Source: Neoceratodus forsteri
Taxonomy: Eukaryota > Chordata > Ceratodontiformes > Ceratodontidae
Assembly: GCA_016271365.2 (NCBI GenBank)
Contig: CM028129.1
Coordinates: forward strand, 1,011,729,501 to 1,011,793,500
Direction: 5' to 3'
Length of the DNA: 64,000 nucleotides
In this document: one piece after another, positions 1 through 11,499 of the stretch
How the letters are laid out: each line of letters begins with the position of its first letter
Position numbering within the stretch: position 1 is the first letter of the stretch
Notes under the pieces: generated by a model
Database searches by the model: none
Told to the model about the DNA's origin: nothing
The model's input: the letters and a program-made list of their open reading frames with translations, nothing else
Made by a program: the position numbers and the translations under genes

Positions 1-25
1 TAGAAAGCTCCCTGAAATGGTGGCC

Positions 26-600
26 TTGATGTAAGAGGGATGCCTGGATATTGTGGCAGTCACAGAAACATGGCACACAGAGAACCATGACTGGGATGCC
101 AACATACCAGGGCACACACTCCATAGGAGGGACAGGGAGGGAAGAAGAAGAGGAGGAGGAGTAGCTCTCTATGTAAGGGAAGGGATCAAAGCAACAGAAC
201 TAAAGAATAAACAGGGAGGGCAGGAGGCACTGAGGGTCACCCTGGAGACTGGAAATGGCACCACAGTCTGCACAGGGTTTGTATACAGACCCCCATCTCA
301 GGGGAGGAAATGGAGAAGGAAATGATAGAAAGCATCCTTAGGATGGCAGAGAAAGGGGAGATATTGCTGATGGGAGACCTGAATATGCCAGATGCTAACT
401 GGAGCACCTTTGTTGCAGCCACATCCAAGAGCAGAGCCATTCTCGATGCCCTACAGGGGCCATGCCTCAGACAGCTAGTTTTGGAACCCACTCGGGAGGG
501 AGCAATCTTACACCTGGTACTCTCTAATGGGAACAGAGAGAAGATCTCTAATTTTGAAATGGGCAGCCATCTGGGAACAAGCAACCACCAAACAGTGTGA
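26..600 (+). pseudogene. CR1 endonuclease domain (broken)
   Basis: The endonuclease nicks target DNA to prime retrotransposition. Visible blocks are AVTETW (the catalytic Glu region), GVALYVREG, YRPPSQG, LLMGDLNMPDANW (the GDFN-like block) and GTSNHQTV, a degenerate SDHxxI ending. The first part runs 53-325. The frame then shifts, and 310-600 continues the protein, so a frameshift lies near 300-310. Family assignment to LINE endonucleases of CR1/L2 type is by motif order. Confidence 0.85.
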
Positions 601-1249
601 TTCACGATAAACTTAGCTGTAGAGTCAAGCCATACAAAAGTGAAGGTACTGGACTTCAGGAGGGCTGATTTTGTCAAAATGAGAGTGCTTCAGAAAAGCA
701 CTAGCAAACAGGCAAGAAGGTGGGGTAGAGCAACAATGGGAAAATATCAAAACCGCCATCACAGAGGCAACAAGCCTTTGTGTGAAGCAAATAAACAAAT
801 CAGAATGAAAGAAAAAAACACTATGGTTCTCAGAAGAAGTGGCAGGGAAGGTTAGGGAGAAAAAAATAGCATTCAGTAAGTATAAGGAAACACAGAAGGA
901 GCAGGCCAGAGAACTGTGTGGAAGGAAGTGGGGAAGGCAGTCAGAATAGCAAAGGCCCAAACTGAGGAAAATATAGCCAACTCGGTTAAGAAGGGGGATA
1001 AACCCTTTTATAGGTACATTAGGGAGCAAAGAAAGACTAAGGCAGGGATACCAAGGCTGAATAAAGAGGAAGGTGGTTGGGCAGACAGCGACAGTGAAAA
1101 AGCAGGGATACTGAACAAATACTTTTGCTCAGTATTCACGATGGAAGAGCAGGGGGAGATACCTAATCCAGTCAATAGAAGCACTCTAGATGAGGGGTTA
1201 ATATTAGTCCTTTCACAGAAGAAAGGGTTCTGAAATAACTCTTAAAACT

Positions 1250-2074
1250 GAAGGTGGATGACGCAATGGGGCCTGATGAGATTCACCCCAGAATTCTAAA
1301 AGAACTAAGGGAAGAACTAGTAAAGCCACAGACTACCCTTTTTAATAAATCATGGGAGGATGGTGTGGTACCTGAGGATTGGAGGAGGGCGGATGTGATT
1401 TCCTTCACAAAAGTGAGACCAAGACAGAGGCAGGACACTATAGACCTGTCAGTTTTACCTCAGTGGTAGGGAAAATGATGGAATCACTTCTGAAGGAAAG
1501 AATTGTTGAGTACCGAGAGGTCAGTGGGGTACAGGACCCAAGACAGCATGGATTCACAGCAGGAAAGTCATGTCAGACAAATCTAATTGATTTCTTTGAC
1601 TGAGTGACCAAAGTAGTAGACCAGGGAAGGGCTGTGGACATGGCCTACCTAGACTTTAGCAAGGCATTTGACACAGTCCCGCACAAAAGATTAATAAACA
1701 AATTAACCAGCCTGGGAGTGGGTCCCAGAGTGGTAGCCTTGGTAAAACACTGGCTGGACAACAGGACACAGTGGGTAATAGTAAATGGAGTCCACAGTGA
1801 AGAAAGGGGAATTACTAGTGGGGTACCACACAGTTCAGTACTGGGGCCAGTCCTTTTTAATGTCTTTATAAGTGACATTGCAGAGGAACTGAAAGGAAAA
1901 GTATGTCTCTTTGCAGATGATGCAAAGATCTGCAACAGGGTTGATACACAAGATGGAGTGGAAAGGATGAGAAGGGACTTGGCAAGGTTGGAGGAATGGT
2001 CAAATGTATGGCAGCTCAGCACATGGGAAACAAAAACCCAAGGGAAGAATACACAATGGGGGGTGAGATACTGA
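1250..2074 (+). pseudogene. CR1 reverse transcriptase domain (broken)
   Basis: RT motifs are readable across at least three frames: GPDEIHPRILKEL at the start, DWRRADVISF, then YLDFSKAFDTVPH (motif with the first catalytic Asp), an altered GVPHSSVLGPVLF in place of GVPQGSVLGP, and FADDAKIC with the catalytic Asp pair intact. Frames change near 1460 and again before 1604, where an in-frame stop precedes the block starting at 1604. The C-terminal part follows at 2146. Inactive as it stands. Confidence 0.87.
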
Positions 2075-2145
2075 CAACAGTAAAAATGGAAAGGGACCTG
2101 GGGGTAATTATACCCTGGGGGTAATTATAATCAGATGATGTAAAG

Positions 2146-2730
2146 GTGGGCAAGCAATGTAAGAAGGCAGTAAGGAAGGCTGGGGGAATACTGGGATGCA
2201 TAGGGAGAGGCATCACCAGTAGAAAACATGAAGTTGTTATCCCTCTGTACAGACAGTTGGTGAGACCCTATCTGGAGTACTGTGTGCAGTTCTGGAGACC
2301 CCATCTTCGCAAAGACATAGACAGAGTGGAGGCTGTCCAGAGGAGGGCAACCAAAATGGTGCAGGGTCTGCACCAGAAGACATATGAAGAAAGACTAAAG
2401 AAACTTAATATGTATACCCTTGAGGAAAGAAGGGAGAGAGGGGACATGATAGAACCTTTCAAGTACCTCAAAGGAATTAACAAAGTCCAAGAGGGTGGCA
2501 TCTTTCAGAAAAAGAGATGTGCAAGAACAAGGAGGCACAATTTGAAGATAGAGGGGGGATGGCTTAGAGGTAATGTGAGGAAGTACTTCTTCACAGAGAG
2601 GGTTGTGGATGCATGGAACAGCCTCCCTGAGGGGGTTGTGGAGTCAAGAACAGTGGGGGAATTCAAGAATGCATGGGACAGACATAAGACAGTCCTAGTG
2701 GGGGTTAGGAGGAAGTACACTGTTGGTTAA
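2146..2730 (+). pseudogene. CR1 ORF2 C-terminal region (longest open stretch)
   Basis: An open 194-codon stretch matches the C-terminal CR1 region: GCIGRGITSR, VRPYLEYCVQFW, RRATKMVQGLHQKTYEERL, LNMYTLEERRERGDMIE, VRKYFFTERVVDAWNSLP. It is in a different frame from the RT part. Just upstream, a 16-bp stretch reading CCTGGGGGTAATTATA is repeated in tandem (about 2098-2130), which disrupts the conserved RDLGVII block. Function of this region in CR1 is not established. Confidence 0.85.
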
Positions 2731-2869
2731 TTAGGATCTGCAGCTTATCTGTTAGGTAGGAAAATGGGCAGACTAGTGGGCCAAGCGGTCTTTATCTGCT
2801 GTCAAATTCTATGTTTTTATGTTTCTATACAGATACATTAAATGGGTAGGTACTGCCTCCTGTAGTTTC

Positions 2870-3173
2870 AGGTTTTGCACACTCTCTAATACATCCCAGA
2901 CAAGCTATTCAAAATGGGAAAACTGTCCTCTAATATTTGCTGCAGTTGTACTAAAGAACACAACACTTTAATTCATGTTCTTTGGTCTTGTGAAAAAGTT
3001 GCCCCTTTCTGGACCGCGATTCAATCATGCCTGGATTCTCTACTTTGTCTCTCTGAGGCCTTTCTCCCAGAGATATGTCTACTGGGAGATTATGAAAAGA
3101 ACCTGGTTGGTAATCAAAGGTTTTACATGTCCCTCATCTCACTCTGTTCAAAAAAAGTTATACTGAGACATTG
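2870..3173 (+). mobile_element. L1/Tx1-type LINE, ORF2 C-terminal part 1
   Basis: Translation shows the Cys/His cluster and following blocks typical of the end of L1-type ORF2: ICCSCTKEHNTLIHVLWSCEKVAPFW, with pattern C-x2-C then H and C, then LPEICLLGDYEKN and KKVILRHW. The reading breaks off at 3173 and resumes at about 4732 with KNLFHWLDQ..PTITEW. The two halves were therefore one element before insertion of the 3174-4731 segment. The 5' part of the LINE is missing. Confidence 0.75.
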
Positions 3174-4731
3174 GGCTGGATTTTCAAAACTCCGATGTAG
3201 GCTGCATCAGTGGCAACTTGCTCTGAATGCCAGTGCATCCAGGACCCTGAGGCACCTAAGTCCAGCCACTTGTGACAACTTAATGGGTGTGCCAAATGGA
3301 TGGCATACGCAGAAGGAATGCCACAAAGGCAGCAGGATGGTGGGTGATGCTGCAGCCCTGCATGGGCCATGTTGGTGCCCCCCTCCTAATGCCATGCCTG
3401 ATGTGCCCATAGGCAGCACTTCATTGGACCTGACACCCCCCTCCCCACCCTGACACTCATTGTCCTTGACAGTATCCTTCCTGGTGTTCTAGTGGCCTAC
3501 CACCCCAGCATGTAGTAGAAGAAGAAGAAGAGAAGAGAAGAGAAGAATAATTAGCATTTATATAGCGCTTTTCATTCACAGTATCCCAAAGCGCCTTTTT
3601 ACAAGCAATGCTAGACTGGTAGTGAAGTGACTGAATGTGTGGTGGTGGCCATATAGCACATCATCACCCACACACAGCCTGGATAATTGCATGAACCGGT
3701 TTATGGGAAGGGGAATGTTGGCCAGGACACTGGGAATGTTCCCTGCTCTTTGCGAAGAGTGCCCTGGGTTCTTTTACTTCCACCTGGACATCCACCAGGA
3801 CAACACCAGGATAGGCAGAAGGGACCTTGGTTTAACGTCTCATCTGAAGGACGGCACACCCCAGCAGTACAGCACCCCAAAATACTGCACTCGGATGGCA
3901 TCAATTTTTAGGTGCAAGTCCAATCCCGGTGTGGGACGAGAACCCACGACCTTCTGGTCCAGAGGCGGATGTGCTACCAGCTGAGCCACACTGACACCGT
4001 GTAGTGCCCACAACCCTTCATCCCCTCAAATCCAAACCCCAGATTCAGCGAATGGCACAGCCCTCCACACCCCACCATGGTCAGCCACTGAATTAACTGT
4101 CAGTGACTGTACTGTATACAGTACGCACACTGACAGTCCATTTGGTGGTCAGCCATGGTGGTGTGTGGAGGGCTGTGCTGGTGACCAAATCTGGGGTATG
4201 GATTAGGGGTGTGTGGAGTTGTGGGCACTATGTGCCAGGGTGGGGGGCCACCAGAGCACCAGAGAGGCTAATGTCAAGGACTGTCACTGTCGGGGTACAA
4301 TGATGCGGGTAGGGGGGGAACACTAGATCACAAGGGTGCATACATGATGGATAGTGTCAGGGTGCAATGGGACAGGGAGTGGGGCCACTAGATCACCAGA
4401 GCACATACTGGATGACCCTCCCAAGAGATACCTAAGTACATTTAGACCAGCCCTTTGCTGGTCTAACAGTACTTAGCACTTTGTTCCTGGGGAAGGCTTT
4501 GAAATCCTGGACTTTGGGGCTGTGGCAGCCAGGGTCTGCCACAAGCACCCTAGCACCTAGTCGCAGCCACTTCTGTGGTGCAAGGCTGGTGCTAGCACAC
4601 TTTGACACAAGCAGCCTGCTGATTGATGCAGGCTGCCTTTTAAAATTGCATGGGGCTCTACCCTTGGCACAATGTGCCTGTTGCGTCATTCTTGTTTGAC
4701 ACAAGCACTTTGCATCATTCTAAGGCCTTTA
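3174..4731. mobile_element. Harbinger-like non-autonomous element splitting the L1
   Basis: This segment interrupts the L1 coding sequence. Its left end reads GGCTGGATTTTCAAAACTCC and its right end, reverse-complemented, AAAGGCCTTAGAATGATGC. Both resemble the GGGCC/GGGCTGGATTTTCAAA-type ends seen on the other Harbinger-like elements in this window, though the match between the two ends is weak. It contains a V-SINE (3517-3999) and internal repeats such as CACTAGATCACAAGGG and CCACTAGATCACCAGAGC (about 4323-4405). No transposase is present. Class assignment is inference from end similarity. Confidence 0.45.
3517..3999 (-). mobile_element. V-SINE-like tRNA-derived SINE, full-length with TSD
   Basis: On the minus strand it begins with a tRNA-like head containing GTGGCTCAGCTGGTAGCAC (A box) and GGTCGTGGGTTCTCGTCCC (B box). 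A conserved core with GAGACGTTAAACCAAGG and GTGTCCTGGCCAACATT follows, then a LINE-like tail ending GGCGCTTTGGGATACTG and AAAAGCGCTATATAAATGC, closed by a TTC-rich microsatellite. TGTAGT flanks it on both sides (3511-3516 and 4000-4005), a probable target-site duplication. The core resembles V-SINEs of fishes, sharks and lungfish as I recall them. The tRNA-like head is part of the SINE and is not a tRNA gene. Confidence 0.8.
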
Positions 4732-5378
4732 AAAATCTGTTCCATTGGCTTGACCAAAATATCCCCACCATCACTGAGTGGTTTCAGGAAATATTGTTCA
4801 CTTTACAAGCTGAACATATCATTGCTAATCTTTACCATAGAACTTCTACCTATTGGAAGATCTGGGAACCCCTGTATACGTTACTAACTTTATAAGCCTC
4901 CTACCTCCTCTTTGCTTTCCTGTTGCAGTGGTTTTCTTGGTTGGTCTTGTCCCTGGCTACTTGAGTGCCCTCTGAAATTCTTCACCTATACACCCAGATA
5001 ATGCTCTGTTCTCTTTGTCTCCTAATTTGTGTTTATGTTTAAAGTAGGGTGGGTTCCCCTGGTGGTGGGGGGTGGGGTTGGAGGATGGGGATGGGGGCTC
5101 CCATTTGCAGGGCTCTGTTATTTGTCCCTACCATATTGTTCCTTCTCCGTGCCTTTACTATATTTTCTGGATATTATTAGTATATTTACTATGTTACCCT
5201 GCACCTTCACTCTGGATACAATATTGTTGGTGGGTATTGGTGGGTGGGGGGCAGGGGGTTCATGATGAATTGGTTTTCTTTTTTTTCTCTTCTACCTTGT
5301 AATTGTTGTTATAGTTGCTGTGTTTTTGTTCTTGTTATTCTTGAAAACTTCAATAAAGCATATTAAATAAAAAAAAGT
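4732..5378 (+). mobile_element. L1/Tx1-type LINE, ORF2 end and 3' UTR (part 2)
   Basis: Continues the L1 protein after the Harbinger-like insertion: WLDQNIPTITEWFQ and ANLYHRTSTYWKIWEP end at the stop near 4893. A 3' UTR of about 480 bp follows with a G-rich tract (5050-5100 and 5225-5260), T-rich text, and AATAAA at about 5351 just before an A-rich tail ending near 5378. A G-rich 3' UTR and poly(A) end are typical of L1 elements. Confidence 0.75.
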
Positions 5379-6053
5379 TTATCAATCAAGATACACTTAT
5401 CAACAACTAATTACCTTGGAAAATATATTTGGGCAAACATGTGGAGTGTCCATAACATAAACGCAATGTAAAGAAAGGGGAAAGTGCTTGGTATGGCAGA
5501 ATTCCAGTTTCTCAAACCCTCCCTTGACAGTCAAAGAACTGGTACTGTTTGCACAGACACCTTTTTCATACAAAAATGGAGGCTGAAAATAAAACAAAGG
5601 GGTTAGATCAACTGCACACTGAAACTAGAAAATAAAGTTAGAATCACTGTTCCAGCTGTAGATATTTTTAGGGAATTATCTACAGTATAAAGAAACAAAC
5701 TCTGGCCAGAGCTGAAAGGGATGCAGAAGAGGAATGTGGGTTAAAAAAATTGAAAATATTTATTTTTGTAAATATTTCTGCACCTAATTTTCAACACAGT
5801 CTTGTGACGAACCTGCCTCATAAAGAAGGGCAGAGAAAATGTTCAACTCCTGGCCTAAAGGTAATATCATGCAGGGACTACAAAATCAGCTTTTGGTCTG
5901 CAAACACACATTGTGGGCAGGAGTTGACAAATGACAGCTGTCATACTAATGAGTCACTGTACCAAATGGCTATGTTGAAATGTTGTGGTAAAAATACTGA
6001 ATATTGCCAAAGTTATGAGCCTGCATTTTCAAAATTCAACATAACCTCATAAC
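5379..6053. other. Anonymous AT-rich sequence
   Basis: No domain, tRNA-like head or terminal inverted repeat was recognised. A 100-codon open stretch at 5750-6052 has no recognisable motif and runs into the foldback element, so it is treated as chance. Confidence 0.4.
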
Positions 6054-6057
6054 TTAA

Positions 6058-6651
6058 AGCAGCAGTGCAACAATCTAGTGAAAATGTCAACCTATCCATT
6101 TGTATGCTATTTTAGATAGCCACTTGCCTCCTGACTTGTACGATACCCTTCTTTCCACAATTTAAGTCTGCGTGAGTACTTTTTTTCATGTCTGAAATAA
6201 TGAAAGGAGCAATCCTTTTAAAATGGCTTGGACCAGGTTTGCATCAGTATTTGTAGCTGTTTTAGAACAACTATTGTTCTGTAAGGTCAGAGAGCACTGC
6301 CTGCTGCATAATAATTAATTTTAGTCACAACAGAAGTGATATATAAACAACAGATGGACAAAAACAGCTTAAAATACTGATAAAGACTTGGCCCACACTG
6401 TATTTACCCTTAGGCTGATGAAAGAATTGGAACGTATAGGAATTTTGGACTTATGTATCAGTCCATGGCACAGTAAGAGTTAAAAAGAGTGCTCCTTTTA
6501 TTATTTCAGACTTGAAAAAAGTACCAATGCAGATTAAAACTGTGGAAAGAAGGGTATCGTACAAGTCAGAAGGAAGTGGCAATCTAAAATGGCATAAAAT
6601 AGCATACAGTACTGTAGGTCAAAATGTTTACCAGATTGTTACACTGCTGTT
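6058..6651. mobile_element. TTAA-flanked foldback DNA transposon (Kolobok/piggyBac-like MITE)
   Basis: The element is bounded by TTAA on both sides (6054-6057 and 6652-6655). Its ends are inverted copies: AGCAGCAGTGCAACAATCTAG at left and, reverse-complemented, AACAGCAGTGTAACAATCTGG at right. The inverted arms extend about 165-175 bp (6058-6221 and about 6480-6651) and share TGACTTGTACGATACCC and CTTTCCACA blocks. The central part is about 260 bp and codes for nothing recognisable. TTAA targets are typical of Kolobok and piggyBac superfamilies; which one is not determinable. Confidence 0.8.
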
Positions 6652-6655
6652 TTAA

Positions 6656-7849
6656 AAGATGAATGTACTAGAATCTTAGAACACAAGACTATGCAAAGTA
6701 TAATACCACCCCATATTAAATTTATTCAAAGCCAGGGAATACATTGCTAGTCTTGTTTTTGGCATTGAAAAATTTAACTTGGTCCACAGGGAAGACATTT
6801 GGATACAGCTTTACTTAAGCCCTACATATCATGACATCAGGGCAGAAAGGGGGTTAGGATGTATTTAGATGGAAGTGAGGATAAGGTGAAAAAAATGTGT
6901 TTTGGTACTATACTCTATAAAGATCCTGCCAAAAGAATGCAACACATATGTCCTGAAGATGTACACTATGTACAAAACTGATTGAGGTGCGTCCAACCGG
7001 TAGGAGCAGCTGCTTGCTTTAAATTTGAGCACTGGAACACTTTTTGGAAAAGAGTAAAGGATTTCTTGCACAGTGATTACGTGGTGCCAAGATTTTGTTT
7101 GTGAACACATATGTCAAGTTGAGAAACACCAGCTTGGCATAGATGCTGAATTCTTTGGTGCGGTGTTATAGTGCAGTAAGTTAAATTGTGTCCGTATTCA
7201 TTTTTGAGTGGGGGGATTGTGAAAAATGTAAGATGGTTGTCAATTCCTACCCACCTTTATTCTTCTTTGATGACAAAACTGCTGCTTTAAGAAAATGGAC
7301 TATGTAGGCCATTATAAGCCATCATAGTTTCAATAACCCCAACTTTTTACACCCTGTGGGTACTGTCCAACATAAGAAAACTAACCTTCTCACTCCTCTC
7401 TGATTGCAAACCAAGCTCCCTTTTTGTGTTGACAAATTCCCCCAGTCTGCCACTTGCTTAGTCACAGTGAATTTATGCAGCATTTAGTTCTGCATATTTA
7501 TACAGTCACATAAAATGCCAGCTGACATCCTTTGTAAGCGTCCCTCCATTGGTTTCTTCCTATTTCCTCCAGTGTTTACATTTACTGTAGCAGTAAAGAG
7601 AATCTGTTTAGTACTAAAAATTAAAAGAAATTTTGCTGCTGGGCTTTCTGTTTAGATACCACTGTTAATGGTAAGCTGTATTTTAAAAACAGGAATACCT
7701 GGAAAGATCTAACAGATAATATCCACATTTACATTTACTAGTAGTTGTTAATGTCTTCTCCCTGTGGAACAAAGCAAAATGGATTCAGAGTGGCAGGACA
7801 AGTAATATGGTGCTCAGCAATGAGAAAACCAAAACAGGAGAAAGGATCA
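6656..7849. other. Anonymous sequence
   Basis: AT-rich DNA without recognised coding, SINE or LINE signatures. No microsatellite of note. Confidence 0.4.
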
Positions 7850-8188
7850 GGAGCACTCACATTTGCAGAAAGCACCAGGACTGCAAAAATATATTTGAAA
7901 GTCCTTTATTTAACTAAAGTGCATCATGCACCCACACATAGTGAGCATAAAAAAGTGACAGCTAAGCTGCTCTGAAAGTTATACTTCTCCTGGCCCCTGC
8001 CAGGCATCATCAGAGTGAATCACTGTGATGATGCCTGGCAGGGATCTGGAGAAATGTTAGTTGCAGAAAGGCTCAGTCGCCACTTTGTTATGCTCACTAT
8101 GTGTGGGTGCACTATGCACGTTAGTTAAATAAAGGACTTTGAATAATATTTTTGCAGTCCTGGTGCTTTCTGCATATGTGGGTGCTCC
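7850..8188. repeat. Long inverted repeat with 1-nt spacer
   Basis: Two arms of 169 bp (7850-8018 and 8020-8188) are near-perfect inverted copies separated by one base. Both outer ends read GGAGCAC(C/T)CACAT.TGCAGAAAGCACC. The inner ends read GCCAGGCATCATC. Each arm holds the sequence AGTCCTTTATTTAACTAA, which on the opposite strand gives an AATAAA signal followed by a T-rich run and CAG. No flanking duplication was clear, so it may be a snap-back duplication or a foldback element. Confidence 0.85.
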
Positions 8189-8234
8189 TCATCCTTTTGC
8201 TCATCCCTGTGCAACAGCAGGCTGAGATGGGACA

Positions 8235-8430
8235 TGAGCTCAGTCTTCCCAATCTCAGGGATATTGACAGGATTGAACATATGGAGATGTTCTCCAGCAA
8301 GACACAGGGATGTACTCTGAAGGTCACAGATTGCAAGTTTAGGGGTAACATTAGGAAGCATATTTTGTCCCAGAAGGTGATGGTCTTCTAAACTGACCTG
8401 CCAATTGAGACTGTGGACATGAAGACAGTA
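8235..8430 (+). pseudogene. Degenerate CR1 C-terminal relic
   Basis: Translation around 8300-8395 gives LKVTDCKFRGNIRKHILSQKV, resembling the CR1 block LKxExGRxRGNVRKxFxTERVV of the other copies. It is heavily diverged and short. It may be an older CR1 insertion. Confidence is limited because only one block is convincing. Confidence 0.4.
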
Positions 8431-8699
8431 GAATGGTCTGCAGTGTTGCCCATCTCTTAGCTTTTGCCAGCACTGAGCTGATACAGCTGTGGAGAGATTT
8501 TAGGAGTTGCAAGAGTGTTGAAAAGAAAATGTGCCTTCGCCACACCAGAGTCAGATGTAACGGATACTGCTGCTATTACAGAACTGCACATGTGTGATAC
8601 TTGCGCATGTGCAGTTTGCCTTGTAGTCTGCCATAACATGGCAGCACTGACATGACTACATATGCACCATACTCACATATGCATAGCTTAAGTCAGCAC

Positions 8700-8890
8700 T
8701 GGTAAAAGTAAGACCCCCACTGAAAATGAGATACTGCATCTTAGCCAGGCTAACCTGTATCAGTACAATGTAGAAGTGGGTAAAATTAGGGCCCCTCTGA
8801 AAATGAGATCCTGCATCTCAAAGCTATATGACATACTGCATCTCAGCCAGGCCATCAGGCTGTGTCAGTACATTGTAACAATGAAATAAT
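8700..8890 (+). repeat. Short degenerate tandem repeat
   Basis: A unit with AAAATGAGATACTGCATCT, GCCAGGC and CAGTACA.TGTA occurs at about 8720-8772 and again at about 8799-8880, the second with an extra partial copy of the TACTGCATCT block. Together they make about two and a half degenerate copies. Origin unknown. Confidence 0.5.
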
Positions 8891-9391
8891 ACCATTAAGA
8901 GGTTCTGGAGACACGTGAACATTGAGAGCAAAGATTGAGAGATTCTAACATTTTTCCAGAGACTCTGTGATATGTTGAAAGTGAGTTTTACCATTTCAAA
9001 TAAACAAAAACAGCCTTAACATTTGTTATGGTGGTTTTATTGACATACATAATGAAGTCAGTTGCATACATGTTTGATTTGAGCATACAGGAAAATGTAG
9101 AGTTTTATGCCAGGTTTACATGGAAAATACAGGTAAAAGGAGGGTGCCCTACAGGAAAATGCTTTGTTCAATCTGGGAATACTGCAGTTGACACTGCTAT
9201 CATTCTCTATAATTCTCTGTAATTCCTTAGGATGCCCTTTGCAACCTGTGAAAACCCCTAAAACATTAGCTGCCTACCATTTATTTACCCTTACTACAAG
9301 TATAAAACCATGACAGTTTCAATGCTACTAATTAGGTCTAGAAAGAGTTAACATAAATCAAGTCTTCAGAGGAAATACTTGTAAATCATTG

Positions 9392-9393
<2 letters not shown>
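8891..9393. other. Anonymous sequence
   Basis: No recognisable gene or repeat family. Confidence 0.35.

Positions 9394-9461
<68 letters not shown>
9394..9461 (+). repeat. (CA)n microsatellite
   Basis: An AC/CA dinucleotide run interrupted once by CATATG, seen directly. Confidence 0.97.
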
Positions 9462-9463
<2 letters not shown>

Positions 9464-10100
9464 GAAGAGATGATGGTAATTTGAAACTACGTTGCAGTTA
9501 GATGATGTCATCTGTTGAAAGTCATGTCAGTAAATTATTAGCCTCCAAAGACAGCAGGTCACATTGCAATAAAAAAAGCTTAAAAATAGTGTTGGAATAG
9601 GTCTACTCAAGAGACAAGATAGTATTTTATTTAACTGGCAAGTTGGAGAAGGATGCACTGAAAACTCCCCAAATGTGTATCATGGTACTCCATTTTTCCA
9701 GCTACAGATGACTGTATGCAGTGCTCTTGCATTAACCTAAAAATGCTGTTTATCAAGTTTGATTCAAAAGAAAACATGTGTTTCTTGTATTCACTGAAGC
9801 ACTACAAGGTTGGGGAGGAGATGTGATTATCCAGAGCATTTGTTTCTTAATCCCTAGGCTGTGGAAAGAACTAGAATTAATCTATTTGATTGAGCTCTGG
9901 ATAGATGTTCAGTCTACAGCACTGCAAGGGTTAAATTGAAGGGCTACAAAGACATGGAAGGATCATTTGAAAACTCCAAAGGAAGTGTTCCATGGTCTGA
10001 ATCCGGTAGCTCATTTTAGAGCTGATGCAATAAAATGTAAGGATAGTTAGCCACATTTCTTCTTTCTCCACCATGCATGTGTTTTTGTATACCAGCAAGG

Positions 10101-10138
<38 letters not shown>

Positions 10139-11499
10139 GTCCTGGGAATCAGGTTCATTAAGCAAGAAAGATTATTGTTCAACCTTCTTTTGTTTGATAC
10201 ATATAGCTGATTTTGAGGCAGTTCCCAGTTAAAATTCAAGAGATCAGGATGGGAGCTTTAGCTGCAATAGAATCAGGTACCATACTTACTGTGTAATTCT
10301 AGCATGGTGTTAAGAAGAACATATCTTTTACATACTGAAATCCCATTACTCCTGTCCCACAAATAATACAGAGCACAGGGATGCTAAACATACTGATCAT
10401 CAAATTCTGTGTGAAATATCTAATCTGTGATATGCTTAGTCTTATGTAGGCAATATTTGCAAAGAAGGGTATGCCTCTTGATCTGAATGACCACAGTGCC
10501 ACAATATAACAATCAGAAGTACTTGAACACAAGTGGAATATCATTTTTGAGACTGGAGACAGGTTTTAAAGGAACATGCATATAATCTATGTTGCTGACC
10601 AAGAAGGGCTGGGCCTTTTTGTTTGAATGGGGATGCTGTTCATATAACATGTGATTATGTAAGAGGCAACAAAACTGTTTTCTTTCCTTAAGGAGCATAA
10701 CATTTGTTGATACTGGATGTGAGCCTAAATATTAGTGTTGACACTTCTTATTACTTTTGCCTTTGCAACTGGAAATAACGCCTGACATGCCATACCAGGG
10801 AACATGTGTGACATGGGAGGTGTTTTCATAATTGTGTATCCTGATGGATTTGAAGCAGGGGATTAGATGTAAGATTCCACAGCATCCACAACTGCCTACA
10901 ATTGAAAATCAGCACCAATGCAGGCAGGTCGCAGGGCTTTGAAAATAAATTGTGGGTTTCACATTACAGTACACTTGTTGTTTAATTGGAATAAATACCA
11001 GCATAGCATGAGATGAAGGCTAATTCATTTGGGTAATTTTTGTTGCTGGGTTTCCATTTTCAGTCACTGGCAAGCAGCAGTATAGGCCTATGGAGTTGTA
11101 GTTCTAGTCATATTCTCCATTAATCTGTATCAGATGGTATCTCAGATTCCCATGCAACTTGTATATTTGGGTCTTTAATAACAGGCTTTTTCAGACTTCA
11201 AGTACTTAAGTGAATCAATTAATAATTAAATTGTCAGAATGTAGAGCTGGATGAAACACCCTCCCAAACAGAATCTGGTGAAACACATTGCGGAAAGCAA
11301 TATGTCGACACTCCACATGCCCTAGACAAAAGGGGTCTCAAACTGTAGAAATTTAAGATGGATTGTTGTTGTTGCAGATTCTTTTGTTTGCCAAGTTTTT
11401 TTCAATGCTGTTTCTTTTTCAGATTTCTGTATTTAATATCAAAACACAAGCATTTGTATTGTACAATTTCTTCAGAAATACACAAGTCCAAACTCTTTT
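9462..11499. other. Anonymous AT-rich sequence with a (GA)n run
   Basis: About 2 kb without recognised TE or gene signatures. A (GA)n microsatellite lies at 10105-10133. It produces an artificial Leu-Ser run on the minus strand that should not be read as protein. Confidence 0.45.

Larger units (their letters stand above)
1..2825 (+). mobile_element. CR1-like LINE, 5' end outside window, decayed
   Basis: The + strand carries, in order, an apurinic-like endonuclease (about 30-600), a degraded linker (600-1250), a reverse transcriptase (about 1250-2075) and the C-terminal region (2146-2730). A short 3' UTR follows, ending near 2825 in a CTATG-type repeat tail after text reading GGTCTTTATCTGCTGTC. 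That tail style and the C-terminal blocks RRATKMVQGL and LEERRERGDMIE are typical of CR1/L3 elements. The reading frame is broken by several stops and shifts, so it cannot encode a working ORF2. The same 3' end recurs at 20.6-21.4, 24.4-25.6, 48.7-49.8, 52.0-52.7 and 63.5-64 kb, so this is a high-copy family here. Confidence 0.88.

Noticed and set aside
3935..3995. Possible tRNA gene on the minus strand
   Set aside because: A- and B-box text is present, but it continues into a SINE core and tail with target duplication, so it is the SINE head.
5750..6052. 100-codon open stretch as a small host gene
   Set aside because: No start context, splice evidence or homologous motif; ends in a foldback transposon.
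9931..10239. Minus open stretch with a Leu-Ser run
   Set aside because: The run is the (GA)n microsatellite translated.
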